Of a DNA stretch of 64,000 nucleotides, positions 15,975 to 24,408 are shown piece after piece (position 1 is the stretch's first letter; each line of letters begins with the position of its first letter). The notes beneath the pieces were generated by a model. That model saw only the letters and a program-made list of their open reading frames with translations. It did no database searches and was not told where the DNA came from. The stretch comes from DYFC01 sp041658585. Its GTDB lineage: Bacteria > Nitrospirota > Thermodesulfovibrionia > Thermodesulfovibrionales > SM23-35. The DNA lies in NCBI GenBank assembly GCA_041658585.1, contig JBAZZX010000007.1, positions 1-64,000 on the forward strand. Reading direction: 5' to 3'. A program made the position numbers and the translations under genes.

Positions 15975-16379
15975 CTACTGAAGCTGACTCAGAATATCCC
16001 TGAGCCTTTTTTTGACATGCTCGATTGCTCGTACAGGCTGGCGGCTATCTCTTTTCTGTACATCCTGCTGCACATCCTGCTCGGGGTTGGGGTCTGAATT
16101 GCCCGAGCTAAAGCCGAGTCTTTTTCTTACGCCTTCTATAGTATATCTCTCCTGATATAAAAGCCTTTTAATCGCTAACAGGAGTTCGACATCCTTTTTG
16201 ATATAAACCCGCTGACCCGATTTGTTCTTCCTTGGCTTGAGAAAATTGAATTCAGTCTCCCAATACCTAAGGACATACGGCTCTACCCCGACAATCTTGC
16301 TTACTTCTCCGATCTTGTAAAATAGTTTATCCGGAAATGGCAAGTATGCTTTGAGGCTTTCAGAAGCCGCTTTATACAT
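15975..16379 (-). CDS. MerR-family transcriptional regulator
   Basis: A protein of 134 residues. The N-terminal MerR winged helix-turn-helix reads FYKIGEVSKIVGVEPYVLRY then WETEF, and RVYIKKDVELLLAIKRLLY with an aromatic-basic wing. The tail is Gln- and Arg-rich, without effector-binding cysteines. This short type is regularly found next to ihfA in delta-proteobacterial and Nitrospirota genomes, in place of the classical pheT-ihfA order. The start ATG overlaps the ihfA stop by 8 bases; a GTG six codons upstream is an alternative. Target genes unknown. Confidence 0.85.
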   Translation of the reverse strand: MYKAASESLKAYLPFPDKLFYKIGEVSKIVGVEPYVLRYWETEFNFLKPRKNKSGQRVYIKKDVELLLAIKRLLYQERYTIEGVRKRLGFSSGNSDPNPEQDVQQDVQKRDSRQPVRAIEHVKKRLRDILSQLQ

Positions 16380-16656
16380 CTTTTGTTTCCATGACACCCT
16401 TTAACTGATTGCTTGCCCTGAACGTAATCACCCTTCTCGGCGTTATCTCAAGGTCTTCGCCTGTCTTGGGGTTGCGTCCCCGTCTGGACATCTTCTGTCT
16501 TACATTGAAAGTGCCGAACCCGGATAACTTCACCGATTCGCCCTCAACAAATGTCTGCTTCATTGTATCAAAAAGTATCTCGATAATCTCCTGCGCCTCT
16601 TTTTTGGAAAGTCCTATTTTTTCAAATATCTTTTCTACCAGGTCTGCCTTCGTCAT
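16372..16656 (-). CDS. ihfA: Integration host factor alpha-like HU/IHF protein
   Basis: A protein of 94 residues with the full bacterial DNA-bending fold: MTKADLVEKIFEKIGLSKKE helices, the SGFGTFNVRQ strand, and the DNA-binding arm RRGRNPKTGEDLEITPRRVI containing the intercalating Pro. The NPKTGE wording with ITPRRV is nearer to IHF than HU. It is a nucleoid-architectural protein acting in recombination, transcription and replication. It has a consensus promoter and is followed by the overlapping merR-like gene. Confidence 0.9.
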   Translation of the reverse strand: MTKADLVEKIFEKIGLSKKEAQEIIEILFDTMKQTFVEGESVKLSGFGTFNVRQKMSRRGRNPKTGEDLEITPRRVITFRASNQLKGVMETKDV

Positions 16657-16680
16657 AATATCCTTCCCTCAATTTTTTTA

Positions 16681-16709
16681 ATTATATTAAGGACATACAC
16701 TATTGTCAA
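16681..16709 (-). promoter_or_regulatory. Sigma70-type promoter of ihfA
   Basis: Reading the minus strand, TTGACA (16704-16709) and TATAAT (16681-16686) are exactly 17 bases apart, a perfect consensus pair. They sit about 25-50 bases before the ihfA start at 16656. Confidence 0.8.
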
Positions 16710-16761
16710 GAAGAAATTGGTTGAATATATTATCCTAAATAAATAATTTTGTCAAAATTAC

Positions 16762-16791
16762 TTGCACAAGCCGCCTGTTTTGCTGTATAAA
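16762..16791 (+). promoter_or_regulatory. Putative promoter of acpS
   Basis: TTGCAC (16762-16767) and TATAAA (16786-16791) are 18 bases apart. The ATG at 16801 follows after nine bases without a Shine-Dalgarno box, so the transcript would be leaderless or almost so. Confidence 0.5.
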
Positions 16792-16800
16792 AACAGTGAT

Positions 16801-17172
16801 ATGGTTTATGGAATAGGCATAGATCTCGTCAAGGTAGCGCGCATAAAGGAAGTCTCTGAAAAGTGGGGAGACAGGTTTCTCGAAAGGGTCTTTACAAGGG
16901 ACGAGCTTGCCTACTGTTTCAGAAAACATTCTCCCTACCTGTCGCTTGCCGTCCGTTTTGCGGCTAAAGAAGCGTTTATAAAAGCGATTAGCTCCGAGGT
17001 TTCCGTTTCATTCACTGATATTGAAGTAACCAATACGGGTTCGGGTAAACCAGTTCTGAAACTTAATGAAAAACTTGAAGCTTTCTTCAAAACTAAAGGC
17101 ATAATAAAAATACATTTAAGCCTAAGTCACGAGCACGAGTACGGAGTGGCCTGCGTTGTTTTGGAAACGTAA
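16801..17172 (+). CDS. acpS: Holo-[acyl-carrier-protein] synthase
   Basis: A protein of 123 residues. The opening MVYGIGIDLVKVARIKE carries the metal-binding Asp of AcpS. RFAAKEAFIKAI holds the catalytic Glu/Lys motif, and HLSLSHEHEYGVACVV is the closing strand. It transfers 4'-phosphopantetheine from CoA to ACP for fatty-acid synthesis and acts as a trimer. The open frame extends 13 codons upstream, but the conserved start is the ATG at 16801. Divergent from ihfA. Confidence 0.93.
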   Translation: MVYGIGIDLVKVARIKEVSEKWGDRFLERVFTRDELAYCFRKHSPYLSLAVRFAAKEAFIKAISSEVSVSFTDIEVTNTGSGKPVLKLNEKLEAFFKTKGIIKIHLSLSHEHEYGVACVVLET

Positions 17173-17342
17173 TTAACCCGTATTATTCATGAATGTATAT
17201 TGCGGATATAGTATTTTTGCGGTTTTAAATTCCGTGGAGATATATCGGAACGGAATTTTCCTCGGAGGGCGGCAGCCCGAGAATGAGCAAAAATATTATG
17301 TCCGTAATATGTTATAGCCAATTTATGAATAATACGGGTTAA
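17173..17342 (+). repeat. Three-way-junction palindromic element (family 3)
   Basis: This fills the whole gap between convergent acpS and mtgA. The outer arms 17173-17190 and 17325-17342 are a perfect 18-bp inverted repeat (TTAACCCGTATTATTCAT). The second arms 17198-17220 and 17286-17308 pair over 23 bases with only three G-U wobbles on the plus strand. Two inner hairpins follow: AAATTCCGT/ACGGAATTT (17227-17258) and CTCGG/CCGAG (17261-17281). The right end supplies the mtgA stop codon. No coding capacity. It may act as a structured RNA, a bidirectional terminator, or a mobile element. Confidence 0.85.
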
Positions 17343-18133
17343 GGCGGACTTAATGGTGTTTCTTTGGGCGTTATTGGCCCTTTTGGCTTTTCTCCTGTTT
17401 CCATTTTTTCCCCGCCCTCTTCTGCAACAACCTCATCATACTCGGGGACGACTATTCCGCGTCTGACCATGATGCTATAGATAAGATTAGAACGGTGAGC
17501 AACATATCTGCTATTGCCGAGAGGATTGAATTTCCTGGGATTCGGAAGCACGGCGGCAAGGTGTGCCGCCTCTTCCGGTCCGAGATCTGCCGAGGATTTC
17601 CCATAATAATGCCGCGCCGCCGTTTCAATGCCGAATATCCCTGCGTCTCCCCATTCAGCGACGTTAAGATACAGTTCAAGAATTCGCTTTTTTGACAAGA
17701 CCCGCTCCATCCGCCACGTAATGACTGCCTCCCTGATCTTTCTTACGGGATTTTTGGAAGGTGAAAGATACAGGTTCTTCGCAAGCTGCTGGCTGATGGT
17801 ACTGCCTCCCAATTTGAATTTCTTTGCCTTTACGTCTTTCTCGAGAGCCTTCTGTATTGCTTCATAATCAAACCCTTCATGGCTCCAGAACTTGTCGTCC
17901 TCTCCGATAAGCACCGCTTTAATAAGATATGGCGATATGCGGGACAAAGGCGCCCATTTCTGCTGGACCCTGTATTTCTTCCCCTCCCGCTGCCATTCCT
18001 TTTCACGGTATTCCATAAATGACGTTTTCTTCGGGTTCGCTTTTTTTAATTTTGAAAAATCCGGCACAAAAAACAGATATAGCATTGAAGCAGCAAAGGA
18101 AATACCTATAAGAATAAATAAGTTCTTCCTCAT
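17339..18133 (-). CDS. mtgA: Monofunctional peptidoglycan glycosyltransferase
   Basis: A GT51 enzyme of 264 residues that polymerises lipid II into glycan strands at the outer face of the inner membrane. An N-terminal membrane anchor (residues 4-23) is followed by the catalytic motifs VLIGEDDKFWSHEGFD, KLGGSTISQQLAKNLYLS, RKIREAVITWRMERVLSKKR and ILELYLNVAEWG. The C-terminal 35 residues are Glu/Pro-rich and not part of the domain. No transpeptidase domain is present, so it is the MtgA type, not a class A PBP. Confidence 0.92.
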   Translation of the reverse strand: MRKNLFILIGISFAASMLYLFFVPDFSKLKKANPKKTSFMEYREKEWQREGKKYRVQQKWAPLSRISPYLIKAVLIGEDDKFWSHEGFDYEAIQKALEKDVKAKKFKLGGSTISQQLAKNLYLSPSKNPVRKIREAVITWRMERVLSKKRILELYLNVAEWGDAGIFGIETAARHYYGKSSADLGPEEAAHLAAVLPNPRKFNPLGNSRYVAHRSNLIYSIMVRRGIVVPEYDEVVAEEGGEKMETGEKPKGPITPKETPLSPP

Positions 18134-18150
18134 TTTATGTGGGTAATTAC

Positions 18151-18300
18151 ATCCCCTCCCTTGAGGGGAGGGGATTGAGGGGAGGGTGTTTAAATGTCAC
18201 TTTACTTATGAACTCCATAATAACTGCTCCACATCAGTTGATCTTTTTCTGAGGCATTTTGCCACTGATTTAATCACCCTCTCCCCTCAAGGGAGAGGGA
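18151..18300. repeat. Partial copies of the family 2 repeat
   Basis: CATCCCCTCCCTTGAGGGGA opens a hairpin. It is followed by GGGTGTTTAAATGT and TTACTTATGAACTCC (18202-18216), the same right end as the 10.1-kb element; the matching left end is missing. A second CTCTCCCCTCAAGGGAGAG hairpin lies near 18277-18300. The rest of the 274-base gap to argB holds no gene. Confidence 0.65.
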
Positions 18301-18407
18301 ATCGATTATTTCATCTCTCATCTCCGCACTCGGCGGATTCGCCGGGGCGAAAAGGGAGATGGACTCTACACAATCAGCTTGAGAAAGAACCGATAAACAA
18401 GAGTCGC

Positions 18408-19286
18408 TTATGCCTGGATTTCCGTGCCAATGCCTTCTTTCGTAAATATCTCGAGCAGCAGGCAGTGCGGTATCCTGCCGTCTATGATATGCGTCTTGGC
18501 CACCCCGCCTTCAAGCGCCTTGAGACATGCCTGTACCTTGGGCAGCATCCCGCCTGTGATGGTGCCGTTTTCAACAAGTTTCTTTATCTGGGTCTTCTTC
18601 AGTGTCGAGATAATCTTTTCGTTCTTGTCCAAAATCCCCGGAACATCCGTCAGAAGGATAAGCTTCTCCGCCTTGAGAGAGGCAGCCACCGCAGCAGCTA
18701 CATAATCGGCATTTATATTAAGCGTCTCACCCTTCTGCCCCACTCCTACAGGCGATACTACGGGAATGAAACCTTCATTCTTGAGACTGATCAATATTTG
18801 CGGATCAATGCTTGTCACCTCTCCCACGAGGCCTAAATCTATAATCTCTTCAAGCCCGGCCTTATCAGACTTTTTCATCAATTTCTTTTTGGCCTTTATC
18901 AGTCCGCCGTCTTTTCCGCTCAGGCCTACTGCCTTGCCGCCATGGTTGTTTATGAGAGATACTATCTCTTTATTAACAAGACCGCCGAGGACCATTTCAA
19001 CGATGTCCATTGTCTCTTCGTCGGTAACACGCTGCCCCTGAACAAATTTCGGCTTTTTGCCCATCTTCTCCATCATCGCCGATATCTTCGGTCCCCCGCC
19101 ATGTACTATAGCAGTCCTAATGCCAATGAAATTCAGCATAACTATATCTTTTGCAAAAGATTCCTTAAGCTCTTTTTTGACCTGCGCCGCGCCGCCGTAT
19201 TTAATTACAAAAGTCTTGCCGTAAAAATTCCGGATATAAGGCAGCGCCTCAATCAGGACTTCCGCCTTTGTAATTATGTCGTTCAT
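18408..19286 (-). CDS. argB: Acetylglutamate kinase
   Basis: An amino-acid kinase of 292 residues that phosphorylates N-acetyl-L-glutamate in arginine biosynthesis (cytoplasm). Motifs are FVIKYGGAAQV near the start, IVHGGGPKIS, GLSGKDGGLIKA, NINADYVAAAVA and LTDVPGILD. IIDGRIPHCLLLEIFTKEGI at the end gives the acetylglutamate-binding and feedback-type C-terminus. The ATG preceding NDIITKAEVL has a GGGAG box; a slightly longer start at 19313 is less likely. It lies downstream of fmdE-like and proB in the same direction, probably one operon. Confidence 0.95.
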   Translation of the reverse strand: MNDIITKAEVLIEALPYIRNFYGKTFVIKYGGAAQVKKELKESFAKDIVMLNFIGIRTAIVHGGGPKISAMMEKMGKKPKFVQGQRVTDEETMDIVEMVLGGLVNKEIVSLINNHGGKAVGLSGKDGGLIKAKKKLMKKSDKAGLEEIIDLGLVGEVTSIDPQILISLKNEGFIPVVSPVGVGQKGETLNINADYVAAAVAASLKAEKLILLTDVPGILDKNEKIISTLKKTQIKKLVENGTITGGMLPKVQACLKALEGGVAKTHIIDGRIPHCLLLEIFTKEGIGTEIQA

Positions 19287-19345
19287 AAAATCGCTCCCGA
19301 TGTTGTTTTTCATTCTCCCCGCCGTCCAGGATTTATTGCCGTCAT

Positions 19346-19927
19346 TTACCGCTTCTCAAAACACGGGATACACACAATCTTTCCATCCCTGAGTCTTGCC
19401 CGCGGCTCCATCACCTTTTCATTGCAGCCGGCACATCTCACGCTCGGATATATGCGGGCCTCCTCCGGCAGAGCCATGCCGCTCTTTGTGACCGTAAAGA
19501 GTTCGTCATACTTTGCATTCATAATAATATCAATTTTCTTTGCTTTTCGGCTGTGGACCATATTTAATACTTCCTCGGACCGGTCGCCCTTTGTATATCT
19601 TTCCCACATGCTTTTCTCTTCTTCAGTTTCCTCTGGCGATCTCCAGTCAACGGAAATCCTGATCCCCTCACCGGAAGGTCTTCTTATAAACGTATATACG
19701 TGCTTGCCGTAATCCCTGAAGATGAGGTTGCCTTTACCAAATGTGCACCCTGTCAGCACCTGCACGGCGTCAACCGCACAGGAGCTATTTTCAACAGTCG
19801 CAGTCAATTCTTCATCGGACGCCCTGTCTCCGAGCATTTTCAGGGCATAGAGAGATACCCTGTAGCCAAGGGCAAGACCGGGACAGGCATGACCGTGAAA
19901 CGCAACAACATCCTCAAATGTCTTCAT
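19346..19927 (-). CDS. FmdE-family (formylmethanofuran dehydrogenase subunit E-like) protein
   Basis: A protein of 193 residues. The FmdE domain begins FHGHACPGLALGYRVSLYA with the conserved His and Cys, then CAVDAVQVLTGCTFGKGNLI with two more Cys. A C-terminal zinc ribbon is C-x2-C...C-x2-C (VRCAGCNEKV, IVCIPCFE). In methanogens FmdE accompanies molybdenum formylmethanofuran dehydrogenase. In bacteria lone copies are common, with suspected metal or molybdopterin-related roles that remain unproven. It sits between proB (41 bases) and argB (59 bases). Confidence 0.85.
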   Translation of the reverse strand: MKTFEDVVAFHGHACPGLALGYRVSLYALKMLGDRASDEELTATVENSSCAVDAVQVLTGCTFGKGNLIFRDYGKHVYTFIRRPSGEGIRISVDWRSPEETEEEKSMWERYTKGDRSEEVLNMVHSRKAKKIDIIMNAKYDELFTVTKSGMALPEEARIYPSVRCAGCNEKVMEPRARLRDGKIVCIPCFEKR

Positions 19928-19968
19928 TTGAAATGATTTTACATCAAAACAAAAGAATTTTGCTAAAA

Positions 19969-21066
19969 TTACAGCAGCGCCAGATTATCTCTGTGAATAA
20001 TTTCATCGGAGTATTTGTACCCGAGTATTTTTTCTATATCGGAGGTTTTTCCCCCTTTTATCTTATCGATCTCGGCAGAGGAATAGTTAGTCAGACCCTT
20101 AGCTATGCGGCTGCCTTTTTTGTCGAGGCAGTGGATGGCGTCTCCCGTGTCGAAGCTTCCTTCTACGCTTATAATGCCGGAAGGCAGCAGACTTTTGCCG
20201 CCTTCAACCAGGGCCTTTACCGCGCCTTCGTCAAGGGTGATGCTCCCTTTTGAACGGCTGCCATAGGCGATCCAGCCTTTGCGTGAGGACATCTTTTCCT
20301 TGCTCGATTCAAACAAAGTTCCTAAACGGCTGCCCTCCATAAGAGCAATAAGCAACCCCTCCCTTTTGCCGCTGATTATATGTACGATAATACCGTGGCT
20401 CAAGGCCTTTTTTGCGGCAAGTATTTTTGAATACATGCCTCCGGTGCCTACCATACTGCCTGCGCTGCCTGCCTTCTTCAATATCTCAGGCGTTATTTCA
20501 TCCACATATTCAATAAGCCTTGCCTTTGCATTCTGTCTCGGGTCTTCGGTATAAAGACCGTCAACATCCGAAAGGATTATCAATTTATCGGCTTCTACAA
20601 TATTCGCAACCAAAGATGCAAGATTATCATTGTCCCCGAATTTGATCTCTTCGGTGGAAACCGTATCGTTCTCATTGATTATCGGGATGATCCTGTAGGA
20701 AAGCAGCGTCATGATGGTGTTCTTGGAGTTGATATAACGTTTTCTGTCGGAGAAGTCGTCCCGCGTAAGGAGAATCTGCGCCACTTTTTTCCCGAACTCT
20801 GCGAAGCTTCTCTCATATGCCCACATCAGCCGGCTTTGTCCGACTGCAGCAGCAGCCTGTTTCAGTTTGATATCTTTCGGCTTTTCAGTTAAGCCGAGCT
20901 TCGTCATACCGGCGGCGACTGCGCCCGATGAAACGACCACAACCTCATACCCTTTATCTTGCAATGCGGATATGTCTTTTGCTAACGAAGATATCCTTTT
21001 TGTATTAAGCCCCGCTTTTTCGTCGGCAAGGATATTGCTGCCGATCTTGATAACAAGCCTTTTCAC
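19969..21066 (-). CDS. proB: Glutamate 5-kinase with PUA domain
   Basis: A protein of 365 residues, first enzyme of proline biosynthesis. The amino-acid kinase domain has KIGSNILADEKAG, VVSSGAVAAGM, PIINENDTVSTEEIKFGDND, LSDVDGLYT and GTGGMYSKI. The C-terminal PUA domain starts near residue 275 (RKGWIAYGSRSKGSITLDEG). The start codon is GTG (21064-21066). It is likely the first gene of a proB-fmdE-argB run. Confidence 0.95.
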   Translation of the reverse strand: MKRLVIKIGSNILADEKAGLNTKRISSLAKDISALQDKGYEVVVVSSGAVAAGMTKLGLTEKPKDIKLKQAAAAVGQSRLMWAYERSFAEFGKKVAQILLTRDDFSDRKRYINSKNTIMTLLSYRIIPIINENDTVSTEEIKFGDNDNLASLVANIVEADKLIILSDVDGLYTEDPRQNAKARLIEYVDEITPEILKKAGSAGSMVGTGGMYSKILAAKKALSHGIIVHIISGKREGLLIALMEGSRLGTLFESSKEKMSSRKGWIAYGSRSKGSITLDEGAVKALVEGGKSLLPSGIISVEGSFDTGDAIHCLDKKGSRIAKGLTNYSSAEIDKIKGGKTSDIEKILGYKYSDEIIHRDNLALL

Positions 21067-21217
21067 TTTAAGAATCCCTTCAAAGGTTTTTATTTGATAC
21101 CGAAATTATACATCGGCGGTGATTCTATTGTCATCAGGCAGGAAATAGCACAGGCTGATCCCGAATGTTTTCAGGAATGGCGGACAACCCCATAATAATA
21201 TTATGGATTATCTGAAC

Positions 21218-22270
21218 CTACAGCACCTTCAGCGCCGCTTCCGCGACTTTTGGATCGAACTGGGTGTTGTTGCAACGTTTGAGTTCGGAAAAAGCAAAAT
21301 CTTTACCGGGCGCCTGTCTATAGGGCCTGTCGGCGGTCATTGAATCATAGGATTCCGCAAGATGGAGAATCCTTGCACACAGGGGAATTTGTTCACCTTT
21401 CAGGCCGTCCGGATATCCTTTGCCGTCTATCCTTTCATGATGGTGTCTGATCAAAGGGATGATATCTTTAAGATCCCCTATCCTGTCCAGTATTGTCGCT
21501 CCCTGCATGGGGTGTCTCTTGATTAATTCGTACTCCTCATTTGAAAGCCCCTGTTTCTCAAAAAGAGAATCATGCGAGCAAAGCCTGCCTATGTCGTGAA
21601 GGAGCGCCGCAATACGAAGGTTTCTCATCTCTTCATGTTTAACGCCTATAGCCTTCGCTATCGCCATGGAGTATGACGCCACCCTTTCGGAATGGCCTTT
21701 CATCCATTTGCATCTTTCGTCCAGGGCATGCACGATGGTTTCAACAAAACTCAAAAAGAGTTCATCCATGCTTTTATATGCATTGCAGACGTCGTCAAGC
21801 ATTTCCACATATACTTCCCTGTTTTCCTCTGATTTGCGCAGTTGCATCCTCAAGTTCAATTCGCTCTGCCGCAGCGCCTCTTCCGTTTGTTTTTTGGCGG
21901 TAATATCTTCGACTGTTCCAAGATAATAGATAAGCTTACCCCTGCCGTTGCGGACGGCCTTCACATTCTCGGAAATCCATATTATGCTCCCGTCCTTTCT
22001 GCAGACCTGAGACTCGAACCCGCTGATAGAATCATTTTCCTGAAGCAAGCGGAAAAATTTTGCCTGCCGGTCAGGTTTTACATACAACTTATGCCACTTA
22101 CCGGTCATGTCCTTCAGCAGCGCGGTTGTCGATTCATAGCCTAATATGCCCGCAAGTGCAAGGTTTGCAGTAAGATATCTATTTTCGGATGTAATAAGAT
22201 AAATGCCTTCAAGCATGTTTTGGAAAATCAGGTTATATATCCCTGCCGGCAACGCTTCTGCTTTTTTCAT
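21218..22270 (-). CDS. PAS-domain HD-GYP phosphodiesterase
   Basis: A protein of 350 residues. The N-terminal PAS/PAC domain spans about 12-135 (YLTANLALAGILGYES, GRGKLIYYLGTVEDIT), followed by a short coiled linker. The HD-GYP domain from about 190 has the HD pair in ALLHDIGRLCSHD and the HHERIDGKGYPDGL signature. HD-GYP proteins hydrolyse cyclic-di-GMP. The ATG at 22268-22270 follows GGGGAG; an upstream ATG at 22312 lacks a ribosome site. It sits after a NarL-type two-component pair and may share its control of surface behaviour. Confidence 0.9.
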   Translation of the reverse strand: MKKAEALPAGIYNLIFQNMLEGIYLITSENRYLTANLALAGILGYESTTALLKDMTGKWHKLYVKPDRQAKFFRLLQENDSISGFESQVCRKDGSIIWISENVKAVRNGRGKLIYYLGTVEDITAKKQTEEALRQSELNLRMQLRKSEENREVYVEMLDDVCNAYKSMDELFLSFVETIVHALDERCKWMKGHSERVASYSMAIAKAIGVKHEEMRNLRIAALLHDIGRLCSHDSLFEKQGLSNEEYELIKRHPMQGATILDRIGDLKDIIPLIRHHHERIDGKGYPDGLKGEQIPLCARILHLAESYDSMTADRPYRQAPGKDFAFSELKRCNNTQFDPKVAEAALKVL

Positions 22271-22392
22271 TTCACAACTCCCCTTAAATAATATATTTTT
22301 ATCATTAGACAAAGATAACAGATTGATGGAAATAAAAAATATCGTAGAAATGAAAATTTTCTTGTAGTACTTCTACTACATTAATTACGGGT

Positions 22393-23025
22393 TTATTCTA
22401 CCAGTCTGTGCTTGACGGCATAGCGTATAATATCTCCGATACCGTGCAATTTCATTTTTTCCAGAATCCGGGTCCTGTATGTGCTGATAGTTTGAATACT
22501 GAGGGTCAATGCGTCCGCTATCTCTTTTACTTTTTTACCCGAGGCAAACATGCACATTACCTGATACTCACGGTCGGAAAGCGTCATGTGCGCGGGTTTT
22601 TCTTCATATACATCAAGCTCGGAAATGATCCTTTCAGCAAGGGATGAACTCACATACTTCCCGCCCTTCGAAATCTTTCTGATAGCTGCAATCAACTCCT
22701 CAGGCGCGCTTTCTTTTGTAATATAACCCGAGGCGCCGGCTTTCAGCGCCCTCATTGCGTATTGATCTTCAGGATAGATGCTCAACATCAGGACCGGCAG
22801 CTTTGGTCTCCTCTTCTTTAACTGTTTAAGAACTTCAAGACCGCTTGCACCCGGCATAGAGATATCTAAAAGCACAACATCATAATGCTCCTGAAACACC
22901 TTTGACAACAGCTCATCTCCTTTCTCCGCTTCAGCCGCAATAAGCATATCGGACGTTTCGGAGATAATCTGCTTCAATCCTCTGCGGACGATTGCATGAT
23001 CATCGGCAATAAAAATCTTTATCAT
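22393..23025 (-). CDS. NarL/FixJ-family response regulator
   Basis: A protein of 210 residues. The receiver domain starts MIKIFIADDHAIVRRGLKQI with the phosphoacceptor Asp in VVLLDISMPG and the Lys in GYITKES. The C-terminal LuxR-type helix-turn-helix is SDREYQVMCMFASGKKVKEI and LSIQTISTYRTRILEKM. It is a DNA-binding regulator phosphorylated by the adjacent kinase, whose stop overlaps this start by four bases (ATGA). Confidence 0.95.
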   Translation of the reverse strand: MIKIFIADDHAIVRRGLKQIISETSDMLIAAEAEKGDELLSKVFQEHYDVVLLDISMPGASGLEVLKQLKKRRPKLPVLMLSIYPEDQYAMRALKAGASGYITKESAPEELIAAIRKISKGGKYVSSSLAERIISELDVYEEKPAHMTLSDREYQVMCMFASGKKVKEIADALTLSIQTISTYRTRILEKMKLHGIGDIIRYAVKHRLVE

Positions 23026-24116
23026 GAATTCACCCGGTTTTCTTTATAAGGTATCTCTACCTTCAACGTCGTGCCTTTTCCCTCATTTCCCGTAATCTTA
23101 ACTTCACCTCCGAGCAGGTAGACCCTCTCTCGTATCCCGGTCAGTCCAAAGGCCCGGGTACTCGAAATCTGCGCTTCCGTGATGCCTTTGCCGTTGTCGC
23201 CGACTTCGAGCATTAGTTTATTCCACGGTCTGTTTATGAATGTTACATTCACTTTGTTCGCATCCGCATGTCTGACGATATTGGTCAGCGCTTCCTGCAA
23301 AATGCGGTAGAAAGCTATCGAAACGTTACGGTCAATAAAAAGCTCTTCGGTATCCGAAACAAGCTCACAGGAAATCCCGGTCCTCTTCTGGAACTCTTCT
23401 GCCTGCCACTCAATCGCTGCTGCGAGTCCGAGATCGTCTAACAATATCGGCCTCAGGGCGGTCGAAATCCTCTGCACTGTTTTGATCGCCGCATCTATCA
23501 GGTCCGACATTGACTTTGTTTTATCAAGAAGCGCCTCTTTATCTCCCGGTATTTTACCGCTTAAGCAAAACAACTCCATCTTCAGCGCCGTCAGCATCTG
23601 GCCGAGCTCATCATGAATCTCCCGCGCTATATACATCCTTTCTTCTTCCCGCGCGGATTCAAGATATGCCGAGAGGCTGCGCAACTGTTCCCTGGAGATC
23701 CTCAGTTCCTCTTCAGCCCTTTTGCGGACGGTGATATCTTCCACACAGCCTTCATAGTAATGCAGATTGCCGAGAGTATTATAAATAGCGCGCGCATGCT
23801 CTGAAATCCATATCCTGCCGCCGTTTTTTCTGTAAACCTCCGATTCAAATCCGGTTATGATGTTGTTTTTCTCGATAAGTTTGATAAATTCCTGACGGCG
23901 TCCGGGTTTTACATATACATTGCCGATATCCGTTATTTTCGTAATCAGCTCTTCGGGTGAACCGTATCCTAAAATGCGTGCAAAGGCGCGGTTTGCCGTT
24001 ATACAACGGCCTTCTTTTGTCGTCTGATAGATGCCGCCGATGGCATTTTCAAAAATTGAGCGGTATTTTTTCTCCTCTTCGCGGAGCCTGCCGGAATCAC
24101 TTTCTTTTTTATTCAT
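23022..24116 (-). CDS. PAS-domain sensor histidine kinase (HisKA_3 type)
   Basis: A protein of 364 residues with no membrane segment, so probably cytoplasmic. The PAS/PAC domain (about 15-130) is related to that of the neighbouring HD-GYP protein. The HisKA_3 dimerisation helix has the phospho-His in YIAREIHDELGQMLTALK. The ATPase has VRHADANKV, VGDNGKGI and GLTGIRERVYLLGG. The NarX/DegS architecture fits the overlapping NarL-type regulator. Signal unknown. Confidence 0.93.
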   Translation of the reverse strand: MNKKESDSGRLREEEKKYRSIFENAIGGIYQTTKEGRCITANRAFARILGYGSPEELITKITDIGNVYVKPGRRQEFIKLIEKNNIITGFESEVYRKNGGRIWISEHARAIYNTLGNLHYYEGCVEDITVRKRAEEELRISREQLRSLSAYLESAREEERMYIAREIHDELGQMLTALKMELFCLSGKIPGDKEALLDKTKSMSDLIDAAIKTVQRISTALRPILLDDLGLAAAIEWQAEEFQKRTGISCELVSDTEELFIDRNVSIAFYRILQEALTNIVRHADANKVNVTFINRPWNKLMLEVGDNGKGITEAQISSTRAFGLTGIRERVYLLGGEVKITGNEGKGTTLKVEIPYKENRVNS

Positions 24117-24163
24117 AGTTTGCTATATTTGGACAATACTAATATTAATTTATAGTTTAGCAT

Positions 24164-24343
24164 ATGCTTCAAGGCAAAATAAAGGACAAAACGAAAAAGA
24201 AGAAACTAAAACCGCGTCTCCCCCTTGACGCCGTCATGAAACTCCGCAGCCATCCTGTTGCAACAAAAAAAGGAGCGAAAGGATACGATAGAAAACGCTT
24301 GAAGAAACAAGAGAGAAGCACGTTGGAAGAAAAAAATAGTTAA
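24164..24343 (+). CDS. Small basic protein of unknown function
   Basis: A 59-codon open frame of strongly basic composition (over 40% Lys/Arg), reading MLQGKIKDKTKKKKLKPRLP and later HPVATKKGAKGYDRKRLKKQ. The GAKGYDRKRLK stretch resembles the basic tail of short ribosome-associated proteins, including ArfA-type rescue factors ('KGKGSYxRK'), but the match is loose. There is no clear Shine-Dalgarno box. It lies 65 bases before scpB on the same strand, divergent from the kinase. Confidence 0.5.
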   Translation: MLQGKIKDKTKKKKLKPRLPLDAVMKLRSHPVATKKGAKGYDRKRLKKQERSTLEEKNS

Positions 24344-24408
24344 GCAAACTTATTAAGCAAACTTATTGATTTTTTTTGGATATTTTGTTATAGTTAAAGT
24401 GGATTTTC

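Noticed and set aside
18186..18836. 216-codon open frame on the plus strand
   Set aside because: It runs antisense through argB and repeat DNA; no protein-like features.
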